Origin: Streptomyces atratus
GTDB lineage: Bacteria > Actinomycetota > Actinomycetes > Streptomycetales > Streptomycetaceae
Assembly: GCF_900119365.1 (NCBI RefSeq)
Contig: NZ_FPJO01000019.1
Location: forward strand, 98,175-162,174
Direction: 5' to 3'
Length of the DNA: 64,000 nt
Shown here: positions 58,056 to 64,000 of the stretch, in pieces
How the letters are laid out: every line of letters begins with the position of its first letter
How positions within the stretch are numbered: position 1 is the stretch's first letter
Program-made: the position numbers and the translations under genes
The notes under the pieces: model-generated
What the model saw: only the letters and a program-made list of their open reading frames with translations
Database searches by the model: none
What the model was told of the DNA's origin: nothing

Positions 58056-59431
58056 GCCGGCGCGAGGGCGAGTACGAGAACGGCCCTGATGAACGCGGAC
58101 AGGGCCCTGGCGAACGTGAACACGGCTTCGACGAACGTGAACACGGCTCCGCCGGACGTGAGCGTCGGATTGACCGGACTGGAAACGGAATTGTGAACCA
58201 CGGGCCGGAGAACGCCTCGCGGGCGAACAGGGACGCGGAGGCTGCCGGTGCCGGGGCTGAAGGCGCCGGGGCCGCTGGGGCTGCTGAATCTGCCAGGGCG
58301 GCCGAGACCGCCGAGCTCGGCAGTCTGAGCAGTCTCTTCGGCCCGGGTCCGCGCTCGGTGGGCCCGGACTCGGGCCCGCACGGCGGACCGGGAGCCGGTG
58401 GTGGTGCGGACCTCGACGAGGTCGCGCTGAGCCGCATGCTGCGCGGCGCCGTCCAGCACATCGAGCCCAGCGACGGCACGCTCGACCATCTGCGGCGCGC
58501 GGTTCCCGTCCGGCGCGCCAAGCGACGGCAGGCCGTCGTGGGTCTGGCGGCTGCGGCGCTGCTCATCGGCACCGCGGTGCCCGCCTTCGTCCATGTCGCG
58601 AACTCCGACGGTTCGAACACCGCCAACCCCGAGATGGCCGGGCACGGCGAGCAGGCGCAGGGCGGCAACGGCACGGACACCGGCGCGCAGGCCGGCGGCA
58701 AGAACAGCGGCGGCAACGCCGACGGGCAGCCCGGTGGCGACCGGAACCGGCCCACGAGCACGAGCAGCCCCTCCGACAGCCGTGGCCAGGGCGGGGACGG
58801 ACACCTGTCGGGCGGGGGAGCCGGTCCGAGCGACCCCGCGATGGCCTCCATGCCGACCTGCGACCCGCAGCAGCTCGGTGTCGCTTCGGCCGAGACCGGT
58901 GAGGCCGGTGCCGACGGCACGGTCTACGGAACCTTCCGGATCGCCAATGTCTCCGGCACGGAGTGCTCGGTGAGCAGCAGCGGCAGCGTGGGCTTCCAGG
59001 CGATAGGCGCGGCCGACCCGGCCAGGATCGCGGTTGTCCAGCACACCGCGGGTGACGCGGCGGCCGGGCTGCCCGACCCTTCGCAGGAGCAGGGGACGGT
59101 GCTGCTGAAGCCGTCGATGGCGTACGAGGTGAAGTTCGCCTGGGTGCCGAAGGACACCTGCCCGACCGTCGGAGGCTCGCCGAGCCCGACACCGACCGAC
59201 GACGCGGGCGGTGCGAGCGGCGCCACGGCCGCCGGTGCCGGTTCGGGGAGCGGCGACGGGACGACGGGGGCGGACACGCAGTTCGGCAGCGAGGACGGCG
59301 GCGGGACGCAGGACGGCAGCGTCGCCGTGACGCACACGCCGGAGGCCGGGGCACCGGTCGCGGAGGCGAAGATCGCCAACGCCTGCTCGGGCACGATCTA
59401 CCGGACCGGGGTGCTCGCTCCCGCGACGTGA
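58052..59431 (+). CDS. Single-helix membrane protein coupled to the sigma factor (putative regulator)
   Basis: The 459-residue protein starts in the ATGA overlap with the sigma gene. Its N-terminal 120 residues are hydrophilic with short repeats (EREHGFDEREHGS). LSRMLRGAVQHIEPSDGTLD, HLRRAVPVRRAKRRQAVVGL and the helix AVVGLAAAALLIGTAVPAFV lead to a Gly/Ser/Asn-rich external linker (about 195-270) and a secreted beta-rich domain (YGTFRIANVSGTECSVSSSG, YEVKFAWVPKDTCPTVGGSP) with at least three cysteines. The order is that of an anti-sigma-like cytoplasmic part plus sensor, but no ZAS motif is seen, so the role is inferred from coupling. Confidence 0.75.
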   Translation: MSRREGEYENGPDERGQGPGEREHGFDEREHGSAGRERRIDRTGNGIVNHGPENASRANRDAEAAGAGAEGAGAAGAAESARAAETAELGSLSSLFGPGPRSVGPDSGPHGGPGAGGGADLDEVALSRMLRGAVQHIEPSDGTLDHLRRAVPVRRAKRRQAVVGLAAAALLIGTAVPAFVHVANSDGSNTANPEMAGHGEQAQGGNGTDTGAQAGGKNSGGNADGQPGGDRNRPTSTSSPSDSRGQGGDGHLSGGGAGPSDPAMASMPTCDPQQLGVASAETGEAGADGTVYGTFRIANVSGTECSVSSSGSVGFQAIGAADPARIAVVQHTAGDAAAGLPDPSQEQGTVLLKPSMAYEVKFAWVPKDTCPTVGGSPSPTPTDDAGGASGATAAGAGSGSGDGTTGADTQFGSEDGGGTQDGSVAVTHTPEAGAPVAEAKIANACSGTIYRTGVLAPAT

Positions 59432-59451
59432 CGCCGTACGACGTATGACGC

Positions 59452-59491
59452 GAGGGGCCCGCCGGATCGACGATCGATCGGCGGGCCCCTC
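59452..59491. terminator. Terminator between the sigma-linked gene and SURF1
   Basis: A perfect 13-bp stem GAGGGGCCCGCCG/CGGCGGGCCCCTC with a 14-nt loop, 20 nt after the membrane-protein stop and 30 nt before the convergent SURF1 end. Confidence 0.85.
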
Positions 59492-59520
59492 GCGCGTGTC
59501 TGTGTCTGCGTCTGTGTGTC

Positions 59521-60402
59521 TCAGACCGCTCCGGAGCCCACGGCGTCCTTGCCGGACCCGGACCCGGACCCGGCTTCCGACCCGGACCTGGCCTCCGCTT
59601 CCGACGTTGCTTCCTCTTCCGCTTCCGCGACCAGGCCCAGTTGCAGGTCGCGCGCCGCTTCGGCCTCGCGGCGGACCAGCCGGAACCACATGAAGAGCAC
59701 GAACCCGGCGAAGACGAACCACTCACCGGTGTAGCCGAGGTTCTGGAAGGCCTTCAGATCGAGCCCGGTGCCCTGCGCCTTGGCGGCCGGGACAGGACGC
59801 AGCGCGCCGGCCGCCTTGTCACCGGTCCCGGCGCCCGTGTCCTGGAGCGTCACCCATGCGTCGTAGACGTCGTACGGGACGAGGTTGATCAGGGACGCGG
59901 CGCTGATCATGCCCAGCTGGCCGTCGGGGAGCCCGCCCGCCGTGTCGACACCCGCGGTGCCGGCGTTCTCGGATGCCTGGAGGTCGCCGGTCACCGTGAC
60001 CTCGCCGGTCGGCGCGGGGGGCACGGCGGTGCTGCCGGGCTTGCCGGGCATCCAGCCACGCACCACCGGCAGCGCCTTGCCGCTGTCCGTGCGGAGCATG
60101 TTCAGGACGTAGAAGCCGCTCTTGTCGTCCAGCTTCCGTCCGGGCACCAGGAACTGGTCGGCGTACCGGCCGGTGGCGATGGCGGGGCGGCCGGAGGTCA
60201 CCGTGTCGACGGGAAGCAGCTCGTCGATCGGCTTGGCGGGCCGGGACCCCGGGGCGGGCTGCTTCTCGGCGGCGTCGTGCGTCTGCACGCGGTCCTCGAA
60301 GCGGCCGAGCTGCCAGGTGCCCATGAACACGCAGAACGGGATGGCCAGCACGACGAAGAGGTTGATCCCCCACCATCGCGGGGTCAGCAGGAACCGGTAC
60401 AC
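59521..60402 (-). CDS. SURF1-family cytochrome oxidase assembly protein
   Basis: GTG 60402 gives 293 residues (MYRFLLTPRWWGINLFVVLA). TACCGT stands 6 nt before it, so the start may be leaderless. Two helices frame the protein: the N-terminal one (WWGINLFVVLAIPFCVFMGT, with WQLGRFEDR after it) and a C-terminal one (GEWFVFAGFVLFMWFRLVRR). Between them are typical SURF1 blocks: RPAIATGRYADQFLVPGRKL, LPVVRGWMPG and VTVTGDLQ. It helps insert haem a3/CuB into subunit I of aa3-type oxidase. The tail is a low-complexity run of Ser, Gly and acidic residues. Confidence 0.92.
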   Translation of the reverse strand: MYRFLLTPRWWGINLFVVLAIPFCVFMGTWQLGRFEDRVQTHDAAEKQPAPGSRPAKPIDELLPVDTVTSGRPAIATGRYADQFLVPGRKLDDKSGFYVLNMLRTDSGKALPVVRGWMPGKPGSTAVPPAPTGEVTVTGDLQASENAGTAGVDTAGGLPDGQLGMISAASLINLVPYDVYDAWVTLQDTGAGTGDKAAGALRPVPAAKAQGTGLDLKAFQNLGYTGEWFVFAGFVLFMWFRLVRREAEAARDLQLGLVAEAEEEATSEAEARSGSEAGSGSGSGKDAVGSGAV

Positions 60403-60509
60403 CCCTCCACGGTACGGTCCCCGCTCCGGCCGCCCGGAGCGGGGTGCCGACTGACGGCCGTGTCCCCGGCCTTGTGCCGCAGGGGACGGACGCCCCGTCC
60501 GCCTGTCCG

Positions 60510-62384
60510 CTACGCGCCGGTCGTGCCCGGCTCCGGGGACAGGTGGCGCCGGGCGAAGTCCAGTTCCAGGCGGACCTGCTTGATCCGTTCCTCCACGACG
60601 AGCGAGCCGTGTCCCGCGTCGTACCGGTACACCTCGTGCACCGCGTCCCGCTTCTTCAGCCGGTCGACGTAGTTCTCCACCTGGCGGATCGGGCAGCGCG
60701 GGTCGTTGACGCCCGCCGAGATGTAGACCGGCGCCCGGACCGCGTCGACGTACGTCAGCGGGGACGACGCCTCGAAGCGCTCGGGAACCTCCTCCGGGGT
60801 GCCGCCCAGCAGCGTGCGGTCCATCGCCTTCAGGTCCTCCATCTCGTCGTGGTACGCCGTGACGTAGTCGGCGACCGGGACCGCCGCCAGGCCGAGGGCC
60901 CAGGTGTCCGGCTGCGTACCGAGGCCGAGCAGGGTCAGATAGCCGCCCCAGGAGCCGCCGGCCAGGACCAGCCGCTCCGGGTCCGCGAGGCCGGACTTCA
61001 CCGCCCACTCCCGCACCGCGGCGATGTCCTCCAGCTCGATCAGGCCGACCCGGTGCTTGAGCGCGTCCGTCCAGGCGCGGCCGTATCCGGTGGAGCCGCG
61101 GTAGTTGACCCGGACGACCGCGTAGCCGTGGTCCACCCAGGCGGCGGGGCCGGAGGCGAAGGCATCGCTGTCGTGCCAGGTCGGGCCGCCGTGGATCTCG
61201 AAGACCGTGGGGAACGGGCCCTCGGCCGGGGCGGCGGGCCGCTGCACGAGCGCATGGACACGGCCCCCGGGCCCGTCCACCCACACGTCGTCCACCGGCA
61301 CGGACGCCGGGGCCTTCGCGCCGGGCGGATCGAGCACCACCGCACCCGAGGTGGACCGGATGACGGGCGGCTGCGCGGCCGAGGACCACAGGTACTCCAC
61401 CGTGCCGTCCGGCCGGGCCGTGGCACCCGACACCGAACCCGCGGGGGTCTTCACCCGGGCGGGGGCGCCGCCCGCCCCCGGCTCGTACCGCCACAGGTCG
61501 CTACGGGCCTCGAAGGCGTGCACGACCAGCAGTGCGGAGGCGTCCGGATACCACTCGGCGACCACGTCGCCGGGCAGACCGATCGCGAGGTCCGTCTCCT
61601 CGCCCGTCGTCGGATCCCAGATCATCGGCTCCCAGCGGCCCCGCCGCTGATGCCCGACCAGGAGCCTCGTGTCCCCGGCGACGGGGGCGAAGCCCAGCAC
61701 GGTCAGACCCAGCTCCTTCGTACCGCCCTCGGTGTCGTCCAGCTCGGCGACCGTCGTCCCGTCCGGGCGTACCACGCGCAGCGCGGAGTGCATCGCGTCG
61801 CCGTGCTCGGTGTGCTCCAGGGCGATCAGCGTCCCGTCATGGCTGAGGTCGCCGACGCCCGCCGACTCGCGGTGGCGGTAGATCTCCACGGGCTCCGCTC
61901 CGGGCCGCACGACATGGATCGTCGTCCCGTCCTCGTCGGTCGAGCGGCCGACCACCGCCGTGCCGTCCCGCCCGATCGCGAGCCCGGCCGAGTACGCGGG
62001 GCCGAGACCGGGCGTCGCCGGTTCGTCCACCGGCGCGCCCGGCTCCCCGTCCCCGCCGGCGTGGAACGGCCGGCGCATCCACACCCCGAACTCGTCGCCA
62101 TCGGTGTCGTCGAACCACCAGACCGACTCCCCGTCGGGTGTCAGCGCCCCGTCCGTCGTGCCGTTCGGCCGGTCGGTCACCTGGCGCTGCTCCCCGGTGG
62201 CGCGGTCCCATGCGTACAGCTCGTACGTCCCCGTCGCGTTGGAGATGAACAGTGCGCGGTCGGGTGCGTCCTCCGCCCAGTCGGGCAACGACACCCGTGG
62301 CGCCCGGAAGCGCTGCTCCCACTCCGGCACGGAGGCGGGGGCCTGGTCGGAGGGGGTGGGCGTCGAGCCAGTGATCTCAGTCAT
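60510..62384 (-). CDS. Prolyl oligopeptidase-family (S9) serine peptidase
   Basis: The protein has 624 residues from ATG 62384 (GGGGGC upstream). The first 350 residues form a beta-propeller (ALFISNATGTYELYAWDRAT, TDGALTPDGESVWWFDDTDG, AGLAIGRDGTAVVGRSTDED). The C-terminal alpha/beta hydrolase domain has the oxyanion-type VFEIHGGPTWHDSDAFASGP, nucleophile elbow LVLAGGSWGGYLTLLGLGTQ (serine in GGSWGGY), acid in YISAGVNDPRCP and histidine in RYDAGHGSLVVEERIKQ. No signal peptide, so cytoplasmic. It cleaves small peptides; the exact preference is unknown. Confidence 0.95.
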   Translation of the reverse strand: MTEITGSTPTPSDQAPASVPEWEQRFRAPRVSLPDWAEDAPDRALFISNATGTYELYAWDRATGEQRQVTDRPNGTTDGALTPDGESVWWFDDTDGDEFGVWMRRPFHAGGDGEPGAPVDEPATPGLGPAYSAGLAIGRDGTAVVGRSTDEDGTTIHVVRPGAEPVEIYRHRESAGVGDLSHDGTLIALEHTEHGDAMHSALRVVRPDGTTVAELDDTEGGTKELGLTVLGFAPVAGDTRLLVGHQRRGRWEPMIWDPTTGEETDLAIGLPGDVVAEWYPDASALLVVHAFEARSDLWRYEPGAGGAPARVKTPAGSVSGATARPDGTVEYLWSSAAQPPVIRSTSGAVVLDPPGAKAPASVPVDDVWVDGPGGRVHALVQRPAAPAEGPFPTVFEIHGGPTWHDSDAFASGPAAWVDHGYAVVRVNYRGSTGYGRAWTDALKHRVGLIELEDIAAVREWAVKSGLADPERLVLAGGSWGGYLTLLGLGTQPDTWALGLAAVPVADYVTAYHDEMEDLKAMDRTLLGGTPEEVPERFEASSPLTYVDAVRAPVYISAGVNDPRCPIRQVENYVDRLKKRDAVHEVYRYDAGHGSLVVEERIKQVRLELDFARRHLSPEPGTTGA

Positions 62385-62435
62385 GCCCCCATTCTGCGTC
62401 GGGACGCCGACAATTCGTTCGCTTCGTCCGCAGCC

Positions 62436-62444
62436 TGTGGATAA
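62436..62444. other. Single DnaA-box-like 9-mer
   Basis: TGTGGATAA is the complement of the consensus TTATCCACA, 9 bp before the methyltransferase start. No other box is close, so it is not an origin. It could be a titration or control site, or chance. Confidence 0.35.
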
Positions 62445-62453
62445 CCTCCCGGC

Positions 62454-63290
62454 ATGCATGCATCGACCCCTGCCGACTGGCACGAGGCAAACCGCGCGCA
62501 CTGGGACGAGCGGGTCCCCATCCACGCCACGAGCGACTTCTACGACCTCGAATCCTTCCGCGCAGGCAAGGAAGCCCTGCGCGACTTCGAGCTTGCCGAG
62601 GTCGGGGACGTCACGGGAAAGTCATTGCTCCATCTGCAGTGCCACATCGGGGTCGACACCCTCTCCTGGGCCCGGCACGGCGCCGCACAGGTCGTCGGTC
62701 TGGACTTCTCCGAACCGGCCGTCGAGACCGCGCGCGCCCTGGCCCGCGAGCTCGGGTTCGGCCAGGACCGGGCGGCGTTCGTCGCGGCCGACGTCCACGA
62801 CGCCGCGGAGGCCGTCCCCGACTCGTCGTACGACATCGTCTACACCGGCATCGGCGCGCTGAACTGGCTGCCCGACACCCGCCGTTGGGCCGAGACCGCC
62901 GCATCGCTCGTGGCGCCCGGCGGTTTCCTCTATCTCGCGGAGTTCCACCCGATCACGGACTGCCTCGACGACTCCACCGGGACGAAGATCGAGCACGACT
63001 ACTTCAGCCGCGACGCCTGGGTGGACGAGACGCCCGGTACGTACGCGGACTTCGACGCGCCCACCGTCCACAACCGCAGCGTCGAATGGCAGCACCCGAT
63101 CGGTGAGGTGGTGTCGGCGCTGGCGGCAGCCGGGCTGCGGATCGAGTTCCTGCACGAGCACGACATCTCGCTCTTCGCCCGCTTCTCGGATCTGGAACGG
63201 CAGGGCGACGGTTCCTACCGCTTCCCCGCCGGCCGGCCGCGCATCCCGTTGATGTACTCCATCAAGGCGTCGAGGGCGGCCGATTCCTGA
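62454..63290 (+). CDS. Class I SAM-dependent methyltransferase
   Basis: The protein has 278 residues. The Rossmann fold is clear: SLLHLQCHIGVDTLSWARHG (motif I, with HLQCHIG instead of the usual glycine-rich DxGxG), QVVGLDFSEPAVETARALAR (motif II), SSYDIVYTGIGALNWLPDTR and LVAPGGFLYLAEFHPI. The atypical motif I resembles ubiE-related small-molecule methyltransferases of actinomycetes. Substrate unknown. The start is ATG 62454, without an obvious ribosome site. Confidence 0.9.
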   Translation: MHASTPADWHEANRAHWDERVPIHATSDFYDLESFRAGKEALRDFELAEVGDVTGKSLLHLQCHIGVDTLSWARHGAAQVVGLDFSEPAVETARALARELGFGQDRAAFVAADVHDAAEAVPDSSYDIVYTGIGALNWLPDTRRWAETAASLVAPGGFLYLAEFHPITDCLDDSTGTKIEHDYFSRDAWVDETPGTYADFDAPTVHNRSVEWQHPIGEVVSALAAAGLRIEFLHEHDISLFARFSDLERQGDGSYRFPAGRPRIPLMYSIKASRAADS

Positions 63291-63330
63291 ACAAGGGCCG
63301 ACTGTCAGTGGCGGGGTTCGGACTCGGACC

Positions 63331-63615
63331 ATGACGACGACTGCCGATCTGCGCGCCGTGGTGGAGACGTACTGGAGCGCGGCCGACGCCCGCGACTGGG
63401 ACGTCTTCGCCACGACGCTGGCCGACGAGGTGTTGTACGACCTGCCGCAGACCCGCGAGCGCATCCGCGGCAAGGAGCGGTACCTGCGGTTCAACCGGGA
63501 GTACCCGGGGGACTGGCGCGTCCGCGTCGAGCGGGTGGTGGCCGACGGCCAGGGGCGGCAGGCCGCCGTCCGTACGCGCTTCACGGTCGGCGCCGAGGAG
63601 CTGCCCGCCATTCAT
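63331..63615 (+). pseudogene. NTF2/SnoaL-like protein gene, cut by the IS605-type insertion
   Basis: Residues 1-95 have the NTF2-like cone fold: DLRAVVETYWSAADARDWDV, LADEVLYDLPQTRERIRGKE, RYLRFNREYPGDWRVRVERV and AAVRTRFTVGAEELPAIH. Family members continue with a last beta-strand and a GRI-x-xxxDYW-type end, but at about 63615 the sequence changes to IS605-type terminal DNA. The frame runs on to 63723 with unrelated Arg/Pro-rich residues. The missing 3' part is expected beyond the element, outside the window. Confidence 0.75.
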
Positions 63616-63732
63616 CGGATTCCTCCGTGGATACTCCGCCCTTCAGGGCGGAGAGGAATCGGACTCCTGCGGAGCAGGGCAAGGAGCGGAGTTTCGCCCC
63701 CAGGGCGAAAGGCCGTGCTGTGACCCGCAGGT

Positions 63733-63761
63733 TTGATCTTAACTCGCAGCATCACTAGTTT
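63733..63761 (+). promoter_or_regulatory. Promoter of tnpB (leaderless type)
   Basis: TTGATC, 17 nt, TAGTTT, then 6 nt to GTG 63768 (GTG 63762 is also in frame). No ribosome site is present. Confidence 0.55.
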
Positions 63762-63767
63762 GTGAGC

Positions 63768-64000
63768 GTGACCACGAGCCGTGTGAAGCGGGCGTTCAAG
63801 TACCGCTTCTATCCGACTGATGCGCAGGCAGCCGAGCTGTCGCGCACGTTCGGTTGCGTGCGGAAGGTCTACAATCTGGCGCTCGCCGCCCGCACGGAGG
63901 CATGGGTGCGGCAGGAGCGGGTCAACTACAACGCTACGTCGGCGATGCTGACGGCGTGGAAGAAGACCGAGGAGCTGGCGTTCCTCAATCCAGGTCTCGT
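63768..64000 (+). CDS. tnpB: TnpB-family RNA-guided nuclease (N-terminal part)
   Basis: The first 77 residues are visible: VKRAFKYRFYPTDAQAAELS, RTFGCVRKVYNLALAARTEA, WVRQERVNYNATSAMLTAWK. This is the N-terminal helical region of OrfB/TnpB, with the signature YRFYPT-x-x-Q and VYNLAL. TnpB proteins use an omega-RNA from the right end of the element to cut DNA next to a short motif and so favour retention of the element. The RuvC domain and zinc finger lie outside. Intactness cannot be judged. Confidence 0.88.
   Translation, partial: MTTSRVKRAFKYRFYPTDAQAAELSRTFGCVRKVYNLALAARTEAWVRQERVNYNATSAMLTAWKKTEELAFLNPGL

Larger units (their letters stand above)
63616..64000 (+). mobile_element. IS200/IS605-type element (IS1341/tnpB-only group), left end
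   Basis: The left end begins after the target-like CATTCAT. Three hairpins follow: CTCCGCCC-TTCA-GGGCGGAG (63634-63653), enclosed by GATTCCT and AGGAATC; CCTGC-GGA-GCAGG (63666-63678); and TTTCGCCC-CCA-GGGCGAAA (63692-63710). These are the subterminal structures that such elements use instead of inverted repeats. tnpB begins 152 bp in. No tnpA lies on this side, so the element depends on a TnpA in trans or has it beyond the window; the right end is not visible. Confidence 0.8.

Noticed and set aside
62436..62444. DnaA box as evidence for a replication origin.
   Set aside because: Only one box; Streptomyces origins hold many boxes between dnaA and dnaN, which are not in this window.

Overview
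The window is chromosomal DNA of a high-GC actinomycete, almost certainly a Streptomyces. The signs are very GC-rich third codon positions, frequent GTG/TTG starts, a dnaK-grpE-dnaJ-hspR operon with HspR boxes, a 14-bp site identical to the Streptomyces parS consensus (21298-21311), and a gene order (dnaK ... clpB ... pyrE-fba ... kynA-kynU ... purA ... recR ... ask-asd) that I recall, unverified, from the core arm around the Streptomyces origin. Most of the window is conserved core; the accessory material is a peptide locus at 7.1-8.9 kb, a chitinase locus at 38.8-40.2 kb, an antibiotic-type ABC exporter, and an IS605-type insertion at the right edge.

Layout. 1-2.5 kb: membrane Fe-S oxidoreductase (runs off the left edge) and a reduced sugar transferase, both minus strand. 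2.7-7.1 kb: heat-shock chaperone operon. 7.1-8.9 kb: a divergent regulator facing a two-gene unit that encodes a leader-bearing peptide with seven DIGW repeats and a small degenerate Rieske-like protein; this is the most novel-looking locus. 9.0-12.4 kb: a PPOX/F420 protein and clpB, the second HspR target. 12.7-19.8 kb: MFS pump, YbjN protein, aminotransferase, Gly/Cys-rich membrane peptide, DUF2617, membrane spermidine synthase-like protein, SRPBCC protein. 19.9-25.8 kb: aldose 1-epimerase, pyrE, parS, fba, PatB-type lyase, MFS pump, DUF3151. 26-29 kb: kynurenine pathway (kynA, kynU, probable formamidase). 29.1-32.4 kb: NarL-type two-component pair and a cytochrome P450. 32.4-36.1 kb: small membrane protein, ABC exporter and divergent GbsR/MarR repressor with a perfect palindrome between them. 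36.1-38.8 kb: small protein, lipid-kinase-like protein, purA. 38.8-41.8 kb: a collapsed chitinase copy, an intact GH19 chitinase, and a PucR regulator. 42-47.9 kb: secreted propeller/Ig-like protein, DUF397-like frame, Ser/Thr kinase, MarR and DJ-1/PfpI proteins. 48.2-54.3 kb: class III aminotransferase, GntR regulator, conserved unknowns, ybaB, recR, DUF5063. 54.8-59.4 kb: aspartokinase (with an internal beta-subunit start), aspartate-semialdehyde dehydrogenase, SigE-family sigma factor and a coupled membrane protein. 59.5-64 kb: SURF1, prolyl oligopeptidase, methyltransferase, and an NTF2-like gene cut by a TnpB element that continues past the window.

How it works together. HspR, the last gene of its own operon, is expected to repress both dnaK and clpB through paired HAIR boxes. 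ybaB-recR link nucleoid structure and repair; ask-asd feed the aspartate family; kynA-kynU-formamidase convert tryptophan to anthranilate. Many genes have no Shine-Dalgarno but carry a -10 box 6-8 nt before the start codon, so leaderless translation appears common here. I found no rRNA, tRNA, CRISPR array, replication origin or biosynthetic megagene cluster.
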